A stretch of 64,000 nucleotides of DNA. Origin: Lichina pygmaea (Eukaryota > Ascomycota > Lichinomycetes > Lichinales > Lichinaceae). Below the pieces are notes generated by a model. The model was not told where the DNA came from, did no database searches, and saw only the letters and a list, made by a program, of their open reading frames with translations. The DNA lies in the NCBI GenBank assembly GCA_963422465.1, contig OY730173.1:2232001-2296000 (forward strand), given 5' to 3'. Positions within the stretch are counted from its first letter, which is position 1. The number at the start of each line of letters is the position of its first letter. Position numbers and translations under genes: made by a program. Positions 55,657-64,000 of the stretch are shown here, one piece after another.

Positions 55657-57405
55657 ATGGCCTCTGCGGCCGAGTCTCTGCTCGCTTCCGCGCTGACGGT
55701 TAGCCATGGCATCACGCTGCGATTGGACACCGATGCCAGGACTCTTGTCATCTACGATTCGTGCAAGTGTCGATCGATCTACTCGTCTCGTCGCAAGCGC
55801 TGACCCGCCGATACAGACCAGCCGCAATATGGGCGAACGAGCGGATGGACTTGCTGGCCTTTCTCCATGCGCAGTACGTCTTGATACTAAGCGGCCTTGT
55901 AGCTCTTACTCCATCGTTCTCAATCCTGTTATTGTTGCATCGCTTCGAAGGCTGATCAACCATTGAGCTCTCGCGCAGACTCAAGCACGGACAAGGGCGT
56001 CTTGCGAATACCATTCCACAACATTTTATGGGTCGAGCTTCTCGAAGACGAAATGGCCATCTCCTATGCTGCCCCGCGAGGTAAAAACGTGCTACGGCCT
56101 CGCTCTGCGACATACTCAATCGACAAGAGCCAAGCAGCAGATGCAGCGGAGTGGGTTGAAAAGCTTCTTGATTGCGCGTATGGTCGGTCTCAGCGACGAA
56201 AACGGATCAAGGTCCTTGTCAATCCCGCCGGAGGCCAGGGCAAGGCCCAACGATATTTCGGCCGTGACATAGACCCCATCTTGAGAGCTGCGCATTGCCA
56301 GGTTGATGTAGAGAAGACGGCTCACCGCGGGCACGCCATCGAACTGGCCCAGAATCTGGATGTCGATGCCTACGATGCGGTCGCATGCTGCTCCGGCGAT
56401 GGCTTACCGCATGAGGTGTTCAATGGCCTAGCCAAGAGGAAGGACGCCGCACGAGCTTTGCGAAAGATAGCCGTGGTGCAGCTGCCCTGTGGATCCGGAA
56501 ACGCGATGTGCTGGAACCTCTGTGGAACCGGGAGCCCCAGTCTGGCCGCTGTTTCTGTCGTCAAGGGTGTTCGAACGGCGCTGGACCTCGTATCCATCAC
56601 CCAAGGAGACCGACGTACGATTTCGTTCCTGTCCCAAGCGTTTGGGATTGTGGCCGAAGTTGATGTCGGCACGGACCACCTGCGATGGATGGGCGAAGCA
56701 CGCTTCCTGTATGGTTTCCTGACAAGGCTACTGAGGAAGCCGGTCTATCCGTGCCACCTCGCGGTGGGGGTTGCGGTCGGGGACAAGGCCGGTGTCCGCG
56801 AGCATTGCCGACGGGAGACTGGGCGTGACACCTCGCCGCTCAGCGACAGGGAGGACGTGGATGACCAGCGAGAAGGACGAGCAATGTCCGAGGATGAGGC
56901 TCAGGGTCTGCCACCTCTCAAGTACGGCACGGCGGCCGATGAGCTACCCGAAGGCTCCCCTCCGACACCGCACAAGAACCTCGGGAACTTCTACGCCGGG
57001 AACATGGCTTACATGTCGTCAGACGGGAACTTTTTCCCGGCGGCCCTGCCCGCGGACGGGTGCTTGGACATGCTCAACATAGCGGGCGACATTGACCGGC
57101 GTGTCGCGCTCAAGCTCATGTTCGCCGTGCAGAACAACACCTTTTTCGATCTCGAACCTGTCTCGTACAGGAAAGTGCTGTGGTACAGGATCATCCCGGG
57201 CCATGCCACCACCAACGGCGGCGACAACGGAGGCGACAGCGGCAGCGGTAGCGCGGGACCACCTGCAGCGCAGAAGAGACCAGGATACGTCTCGATCGAC
57301 GGCGAGACCTACCCGCTGGAACCGTTCCAGGCCGAAGTCCACCGTGGCTTGGGAACCGTGCTGTCCAAGACCGGACGGGTGTTCGAATCGCCGAGGTTTG
57401 TGTAG
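55657..57405 (+). CDS. LCB4: Sphingoid long-chain-base kinase (sphingosine kinase family)
   Basis: Phosphorylates sphingoid bases (dihydro- and phytosphingosine) to their 1-phosphates. The main frame (about 55976-57405) reads IPFHNILWVELLEDEMAISY, then the diacylglycerol-kinase-type catalytic domain. Seen there: glycine loop VLVNPAGGQGKAQR, CCSGDGLPHEVFNGLAKR (SGDG motif with catalytic Asp), LPCGSGNAMCWNL, QAFGIVAEVDVGTDHLRWMG. The C-terminal half has NFYAGNMAYMSSDGNFFPAA, DGCLDMLNI, and GYVSIDGETYPLEPFQAEVH near the end. A first exon probably starts at 55657 (MASAAESLLASALTV). I could not fix its donor, and the acceptor is probably the GCGCAG near 55979. A low-complexity acidic insert (about residues 300-345) and a Gly/Ser-rich loop (about 57210-57265) break the C-terminal lobe. 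Confidence 0.9.
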
Positions 57406-59032
57406 GTGGGGATGACGTTCTCTGCTCATCATCCGGTCGTCTTTTGTTTTCTTCTCCTGTTGGGAGAGGAGTAACGTGAAGATGGCGAAGACGGCGAAGA
57501 CCGCAGCCGTGGCTTGTTGTTTGAGCGGGCAGTTGCAAGTGCTCTTTGCCATTGTTTCTTCACAGCCTTGTCTTCCTGACAGACTTTCCATACCCATTTG
57601 TTCACTTCTCACATCCTTCCTTCGTTCCCGTCTCTCTCTTGTCCATATACCAGGAATTTCTAGAGTCATTTACATAGAACTGCATGACCTGTAACTCACC
57701 CATCTATCGCACATGCTTGGTTGGTGACCCACCCAACCTAACATCTTACACGCACATCTGTACTCTAGCTCGGTGGGAGCTTTGACTTTCGTCGTGCCAA
57801 AACAAGTCCACTTGATCACGGACTCCCCTCCCCCCCTCTAACACCTGGATCGGCGTCCAGCCGAACGCGCTCTGCCTCGAGCGAGACACCGATGTCGGCC
57901 GGCCACATACCTGCCGCAGCGTCATCCTTGACGCGCAGGCTTCACCGACGTCAAAGTCGGGCTCCGTGAGTCTGTCGTGACCACTCCCTTTGTCAGACAC
58001 ACTTACTTCTCCTCCTCCTCCTCCTCCATAATCAATGTTCTCTGCTCGAATCTGACGGTCCTGAGCTCGCTGGGGGCCCGTCCCCGCCCCGACCCCTCGG
58101 GCCCATTCGGCCCCTCTGCTCCCTTGCGGTCTCAAGACTGTGCTATGACAGCTCCGGGGGCTTTGTACTTTGTACGTAGAGTACCTTCATCTTTGTCATT
58201 ATCATCCTCATCCTCATCCCCATCACCGTCAACTCACATATACCACACGCACACGCACACCCCACCCCACCCCACCCGCGTTCTGTATCCCAAACATCTC
58301 ACCCAAAAAGAAATACACATATACCCGCTCAATAGGCATTCAGTTGAAACGCCACGGCTACCGTAGTTTAATGACCCGATGAAAAGCCGTGGGTGAATGA
58401 CGATACTTGAACATGGCCGTCGTGAGGCTTGGAAGTTGGCGGCACGAGGCTTGGGTATCAGCATAGTCAGGCTTGGGCATGCTTAAAACCTGTCGAACCG
58501 GGAGAGAGAGAGGAGAGGGGGGGGGGATGCTTCGTGCGTCCGGCGTTACTGCAAGGAACGAAGTATTATACCTATTTTGGCTCTCGGGATGTGCTTGTAG
58601 ACCTCATGAAATGTCCTGCCGGTCTCTCGGTATTGTCCCTTAGGTCTTATGAAATGTCCTGTGACGCTAGTCCGCGGGGTCAGAACGATGGGACAAACAC
58701 ACGATGGGTACGTACGCTTTTGCCAAGTACAGTACAGAAACCACCTTTCTTGGCATGGCATAATCAAGGACATGATTCGTTTCATTCATTACGTCAAAAG
58801 AGGGAAGGGATATCAATCCGTGCACATCGCTCCCTCTCGCATGTCTTCTGTAAAGAGAGAGAAGGGGGAAAAAAGAGGCTGGATGGGGTTTGTGGCTTTG
58901 TGGACGGGAGCTATGTTTGTCCTGGATGTCGAGTACGGCTGTGGAGAGAACGAGGCAAGTTACTGTAGATCCTTGGGTTTCATATGTGGCAGAAAAGGGA
59001 GGGGAACGGAGTAGACAGGGGTATACGATCAA
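57406..59032. other. Intergenic region LCB kinase / RRP1 (convergent)
   Basis: 1.6 kb between two convergent genes. Contains CTC trinucleotide (58008-58027), CA/CACCCC-rich (58245-58275) and G-run (58512-58527) stretches, and two copies of ATGAAATGTCCTG (about 58606 and 58650). Open frames here look spurious. Confidence 0.4.
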
Positions 59033-60174
59033 TCAATCTTCAATGCCATTCCACACTTCCTCCTCGTCCACTCCTCCTGTGTCATCTGCCGCACTGGTAG
59101 TGCTGCCGGAATCCTGGTTCCAACTCCTCAGCCGACGATCGGCCAGCACCTCTGCAGCGCGCGAGCGGACGGATCTGGTCGGAGACTTCTGCTTGAGATA
59201 TCGTATCGGCTGCATCATCGAATCCAAGCGCAAGACGCCGGACCTCGGGCTGTCCATCTCGTCCAGCTCGTCGAGGTAGACATCGAGGACGTGATAGCGC
59301 AGGCCGTTCGGGATCTTGGAGTCGGTGGGGTTGAGAGGAACAGCGGTAATGACGGCGTTGTGCTGCTTCACTTCTTCTTCGCCGTAGGAGCTCCCTTCGA
59401 GAAACCTGAATGACGCCCTGATGAACAGTCGTACGAGAAGTAGGAATTTGTTCATGCTGCATGAACAGACAGGATAATGGTCACCATGGCGTTAGTGACC
59501 TGGGAGCTGTTTCATGGTCCAATGAAGGATCACGAGGGATAAAGTGCAATTACCGTAGAACGTCAATGTTGTTCCATTCTCTTGCCATGGTCTTCCAAAA
59601 CGCCAGAAAGAAGGTGAAAGTGTTGGGCGCTCGCACGTAACCCGACAGCTCTGCTAGCTCAGCTGCTAGGCGCTGCTGAGCCCGAGGCCTGTCACTCATC
59701 CACATGCCTTTCCGCAGTGTGCCCGGATATCAGTCTGGATCTGCCCTTGCTCTCCCAGTATCGCAGCCTCAAAGGACCAGGACATGGACGATTACATAAC
59801 GCTTTTTCACAAGGTGACCAGTACGTCACTCACAGTAGAACAACCCTTTCCATAGCTTCAACAGCTCAAGTTCATCAAATGGTCTTCTATACTTGAGATA
59901 GTCTTGTAGAGCTTTCAACGCTTTGTCTCTAGTAGGTCGATCTGTGTCGACGAATGCATTGATCAGTACCGTGCTACACTATAACACACAAACAATACAG
60001 TCTTCGCTCGTAGTCTCAGCAGTACATGGAATCGATCGTGAACCGGAAAGACCAGTCCTGCTGAGACTCATCTATTGAGACTGTCCCGGACTTACCACTA
60101 GCAGCTAGCTGCTTGACGAGCTGTGTCCGATCAACTTTGGAGGGCGTGCTCTCCGTGTCCATATTCATGTTCAT
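59033..60174 (-). CDS. RRP1: Rrp1/Nop52-type ribosomal RNA processing protein
   Basis: Nucleolar factor for 27S pre-rRNA processing and 60S subunit assembly. Exons 60174-60096, 59941-59834, 59707-59554 and 59456-59033 close in phase to 254 aa. Seen: [103 protein letters not shown], and IPNGLRYHVLDVYLDELDEM, which together are the Nop52 family core. The C terminus is Ser/Asp-rich. Two Met codons lie near the start (60174 and 60168); the first is used here. The gene converges on the LCB kinase and diverges from the histone methyltransferase gene 187 bp away. Confidence 0.93.
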
Positions 60175-60361
60175 GTAATGGAGAAATGAATTGGGCTGAT
60201 GCGACAGGTGCTTGCTTCACTCATTAACAGATCCTACAAATTGGGAGAAGTGAAGCTCAGTGCTGCTTAGTCAGCCAAGATAGAGTACAAGGCACGTCAC
60301 AGAAACTTTCTATGCGCCAGGCGCTAGCGCATTTGGAGTTGTCAGTCAAGTGCCTCTAATA

Positions 60362-61668
60362 ATGGGGCAAGAGCGGCCCTACAAGAGGATGAAGATCGAG
60401 ATACAGGTCCCGGCACGGCCAGAAGGCTCTTATCTTGACTGCAGAGGCGACTTTCTCACACGTGTCGATTCTAGTGATGACGATGATGTTGTCATCATCT
60501 CTCCACCACCAAAGCGTCTAAAGTCCGGTGTTAGCAATGGCGGCCGACGTTCACGAGCCACCGAGAAAGTCGAGCCTGTTGGTGGTAGGAAGAGCTTAGT
60601 TCCTTTTGCATCTGAAGCCGGAGTGGGTCTCGTTGATCGCCTGGACGATCTAGGCTAGTGCTGAATCTGTCTAGCCTACAGCCCAGGATGAGAGTGTTCC
60701 CGCGCTGAGAGCGCATGGTGGGAGCAGCGGCCGATCGATCAAGACCACGTTGGCCGGCCAAACTTTCCTGCGACGATTGCAAGAGATCAATGTTGCGAAT
60801 CCTCAAGAACCGCCAATCTCGGTGAGCAATAAGGTGGACCTCTCGACTCCGCCTTTGAATTTCCAGTTCATCAGCAAGTCCGTCCTGGGTGCGGGCGTCT
60901 ACAAGGTCGACGAAGGCGCCATGTACGGATGCTCATGCCGGCCTGAGAACGGACGACACGTCGGGTGCGAATACACGTCGTGCGAATGTCTAGATCAGGC
61001 GGCGCAGCGTAGCGATGGAAAGAAGCGGTTTCCCTACTACTGCACCGGCCCACGGAGCGGCTGTCTCCAGGACTTTTACCTCAACTCGCGCAATCACATA
61101 TTCGAGTGCAATCGTCTGTGCAACTGTCCGCGGCACTGCAAGAACAAAGTGGTGCAGTGGGGACGGCAGGTCAAGCTCGAGATCTTCAAGACTCGAGGGC
61201 GTGGTTGGGGTGAGTCTACACAGGCAATTGGAAGAAGCGGCTGGTCACACGCGCCCTCTGATGATGGAAAATGGGGAGATGGTGTTGTGTTCTAGGCCTA
61301 CGCTGTCTTCAAGACCTGAGGAAGGGGCAGTTCATCGACATTTACAAGGGCGAGATCATCACCTCGGCCGAGGCGGACCGGCGCGAGGAGAAGCGACGCG
61401 GCAAGGACAGCTATCTGTACACGATGGACAAGTTCGCGGCCGACATGGACATCCCGCAGGAGAAGCTGTACGTCGTCGACGGCGAGTTCATGGGTGGGCC
61501 GACGCGCTTCATGAACCACTCGTGCGACCCCAACTGTCGACAGTTCACCGTGTCGTACAACCACGCCGACGCGTTCGTCTACGACCTGGCGCTGTTCGCC
61601 GTCAGGCCCATACCGGCTCACGAGGAGCTGACATTCAACTACCTGGACAAGGAAGACGATGACACCGA

Positions 61669-61699
<31 letters not shown>

Positions 61700-61909
61700 A
61701 AGAAAGCAGAGCGTAGAAACGGGTTGTTGTCAAACGGCAAAACGGACGTTGCGAGACCTGCATTCGCCGCCGTCGCTGCTGCCGCTGCCACTGCTACTGC
61801 TGCGGCAGCAGCTACTGCCGTAGATGGCACCGACGCCCGACGCGGCTCTCAGGAGCCGACAAAGTGTCTCTGTGGCAGCAGCAACTGCAAGGGATACCTA
61901 TGGATCTAG
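60362..61909 (+). CDS. DIM-5/Clr4-like histone H3 lysine-9 methyltransferase
   Basis: SET-domain enzyme that makes H3K9me3, the heterochromatin mark that directs DNA methylation in Neurospora. Exons 60362-60626, 60682-61209 and 61296-61909 close in phase to 468 aa. N terminus: disordered, with KRMKIEIQVPARPEGSYLDC and a DSSDDDDVVIISPPPKRLK patch. There is no chromodomain, as in DIM-5. Pre-SET zinc cluster: GCSCRP...CEYTSCECLD...CNRLCNCPRHCKNKVVQ. SET: LRKGQFIDIYKGEIITSAEA, YVVDGEFMGGPTRFMNHSCD, ALFAVRPIPAHEELTFNY. Post-SET: CLCGSSNCKGYLW. Between SET and post-SET lies an unusual ~70-residue insert with an Asp run (a GAC repeat, about 61650-61700) and Ala runs. The intron 1 border is the least certain. 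Gene name in this species unknown; dim-5 in Neurospora. Confidence 0.93.
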
Positions 61910-62310
61910 TAAGAACGGTAGCGGAAAAGTCAGCTACTTCATACCAGGCAGCTTGTCTTTTCTTTCTCTTTTCTTTCTTTCTTTTTGTAAAAATAAATAA
62001 CAGATCTTCCAAATGATCATTGGAACAACAGTCATCCGAGCGACGAGATCTATCCGAGTGACACATGCCCCAACTCTCTCTCCCTTCCCTTATAACGGCA
62101 GGCAGCAAAGCTTCGGTCGTACGGGAGTACTTGTTTACGTAGTGCAGTAGGGTATAGTTGGTGGTCATCAGGGTATGATGATGAAGGAGAGGGGGGGAAG
62201 GGAGGGGGGGCAACATGAGTGTTTGTTAGACACACGCACATACATACATACACACGCACATACATACATACACACGCACATACATACATACACACGCACA
62301 CACACACACA

Positions 62311-62372
<62 letters not shown>

Positions 62373-63449
62373 GCTGACTTGTGTTTCTCTGTAAAGGGTT
62401 TTGTTGGCTCTATGTACCGTACTGTATATGATAAGTAGCTGATGATGGGTTTTGTTTATTGTTGTGGTATGCCATGCCATGCGTCATGCAACTTTATATT
62501 GTGTCATGCCATGCCATGCTGTGACATGCCATGAGGTGCTACGCCATGCTACGACATGCTACGCTATGCCATGCTGTGCCATGCTGCGCCATCTACTTGC
62601 GACGCACAAGAGTAACTATAGTTGACTTTTGATGCACGGACAAAGAAGCATGATAGTTTGCAAGTACTCAAGTACGAACAGTGACCTGTGATGCGTACAT
62701 ACGTACTTGGTGAACTTGAGATGAGGATCACCATCATTCTCATCAAATTCTCCCTCCAACATTTCTCTAGACCCCCTCCCCGCACCCCCAATCCCCCAAA
62801 CCCCAATCAGACGCTGCCATCATCGTAAAAAGCTCCATACAATTAAAAGAGAATCCCTCCCATACTTGAAAGATGCAAAAAGAACTCCTCCATGCTTGAA
62901 AGTTGCAACGCCCTGATGAGACCAACGATGAACGGCCCCCCGGCCCGGCTCGGCCAACCATGGCCGATGCTAGCCGTTTCCAGGCAATGACGAAAGATTC
63001 GAACGCCTGTGTTCGATGTGATGGCAGAGGAAGAAGGCCGCACTAAGATTCTGTGCAAGAAGAAGAAGATTATCGTCGTCGGTTGAGGAGTGATGAACGG
63101 TCCGGTCACGTCGTCAAAGAAGGTGGACCGAGAACAAGGATCGGAAGTGGCCCAGAGAGATGAAAACGGTGTGACGGTCGATTGCTGCGAACATTGAGTA
63201 TATCCTTGCGAAGAAGGGCGGTCTGAGGATGGGCACCGCTTTGCAGAGCATATTCGACGACGTCTCTTGCGACACGGCTCGAAGGATCGTGCACTCCGTG
63301 TTCAAAGGGCGAGTCGTGGATGCTTTGCCAGGCCGAGAAGCGGAGGCTCTGGTGCCGGCCAGTCGTCCTTCGACGGCAGCCGGCCGCAACGGCCTCCACT
63401 GCCGGTGACGCCGGTGAATCGTCGCGCGTTGATGCGTCTCGACGTTCGA
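61910..63449. other. Intergenic region with microsatellites
   Basis: 1.5 kb. Contains a compound simple repeat (62229-62368): ACACGCACATACATACAT units, then CA, CT and CA runs. A stretch of overlapping ATGCCATG/TGCCATGC copies follows (about 62468-62592). No gene is recognised, though the end may hold the 3' part of the gene at 63450-63839. Confidence 0.5.
62229..62368. repeat. Compound microsatellite (ACAT/CA/CT)
   Basis: Four near-identical ~18-bp units of ACACGCACATACATACAT, followed by a CA run, a 30-bp CT run and another CA run. Length-variable in nature and prone to slippage. Confidence 0.9.
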
Positions 63450-63839
63450 TCATGCGACCATGCTGTCCAGACCGCCAAAGAGAGGGAATGGCCTCGGCTC
63501 GAGCATCTCCAAGCCCGATGCCCATCGTGCTCGTTCTTCCTCGAGATCCGTCATGCTCGTGAGGCGAGAGAGAAGGTTGTAGCGGGCCGAGGATCCGAAA
63601 GGCGTTGACGCTGGCGACGGAGAAGACGACGATGACGACGGTGGCGAGACGGTCACGACCGACGCCGCTCCTTGGCTCGCAACGGCGCCGCTACCGGACG
63701 GCTGCGGGAAGGGCGACGTTGGTGACGACATGGCCGGAGACGCGAGCGACATTGAGGGTGACGACGGCGACGAGGGAGACGGGGACGCCGTAGCGGATCG
63801 GTGTCGGAACCGAGAGACGATGAGGCGGGACGTCCACAT
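63450..63839 (-). CDS. Hypothetical serine/proline-rich small protein
   Basis: Open frame of 130 codons from an ATG at 63839 (MWTSRLIVSRFRHRSATASP). The basic, amphipathic N terminus could be a mitochondrial presequence. Then comes a long Ser/Pro/Ala/Gly-rich stretch and a C-terminal part, YNLLSRLTSMTDLEEERARW, that looks like a helix. The frame ends after FGGLDSMVA, but a GGTCTGG near 63470 might be a splice donor, in which case the protein continues to the left. I do not recognise it; it could be a chance frame in GC-rich DNA. Confidence 0.35.
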   Translation of the reverse strand: MWTSRLIVSRFRHRSATASPSPSSPSSPSMSLASPAMSSPTSPFPQPSGSGAVASQGAASVVTVSPPSSSSSSPSPASTPFGSSARYNLLSRLTSMTDLEEERARWASGLEMLEPRPFPLFGGLDSMVA

Positions 63840-64000
63840 CGTTGCGATCTGTTCTTTGGAATGTTCTTTGGAAGCGTAGAATGCTGTGGTGGTCGAGGTG
63901 GAAGGAAGGTCTCCTTCGTTCAAGATGTAATAGAGGATCGGGTACGTGGGTGGAATGCTTGCACCAGGCAAAGCAAAGAAGGAATGTTGATCGACCGGAG

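Overview
This is nuclear DNA of a filamentous ascomycete (Pezizomycotina, probably Sordariomycetes; closer placement is a guess). The evidence is short GT-AG introns of about 50-90 bp, PEX20 in place of PEX7-only import accessories, a DIM-5-type H3K9 methyltransferase without a chromodomain, a SesB-like alpha/beta hydrolase, and chromodomain-bearing Ty3/Gypsy elements beside MGL/Tad-like LINEs. Host genes are GC-rich and sit between elements in two transposon-dense blocks.

Block 1 (1-21.3 kb) is a nest of mobile DNA with no host gene seen. A chromovirus (element 1, 116-6361) lies inside a second chromovirus (element 2, from before the window to 9059). Then come a 5'-truncated LINE copy (9257-9473) and a small TA-flanked MITE (9628-9803). 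A large inverted-repeat (foldback) element follows (about 9870-21290). It was hit by LINE A, itself split by a third chromovirus (element 3, 11578-18246), and by LINE B (18552-20815).

Host block (22.9-34.6 kb): an uncharacterised acidic protein, SEC13 (COPII/nuclear pore), PEX20 (peroxisomal import), WHI2 (stress/phosphatase activator) and a SesB-like hydrolase whose first exon is tandemly duplicated. Block 2 (35.3-38.9 kb) is a tRNA-derived SINE split by LINE C.

Host block (40.5-61.9 kb): an MDM1-like PXA-RGS-PX protein, a pogo-like DNA transposon remnant, TRM8, GID4, Mago nashi, SEC26 (beta-COP), a second MITE, a long-chain-base kinase, RRP1/NOP52 and the DIM-5-like histone methyltransferase. 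The host genes are housekeeping genes with no operon or gene-cluster logic. SEC13 and SEC26 both serve ER-Golgi coats; the H3K9 methyltransferase is of the type that silences repeats like those in this window.

The most unusual signals are these: (i) one 1.1-kb module fused, at the same nucleotide, to three different LINE 3' pieces, like the WEIRD-MGL chimeras called MINE in Magnaporthe; (ii) a complete SINE with tRNA-like head, LINE-derived tail and target duplication; (iii) an antisense cysteine-rich reading frame in the same place in all three chromoviruses; (iv) a NACHT-less SesB-like hydrolase with a repeat tail and a duplicated start exon. Exon borders were deduced by eye from family conservation and splice signals. 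Where I give a protein length, the phases close exactly.
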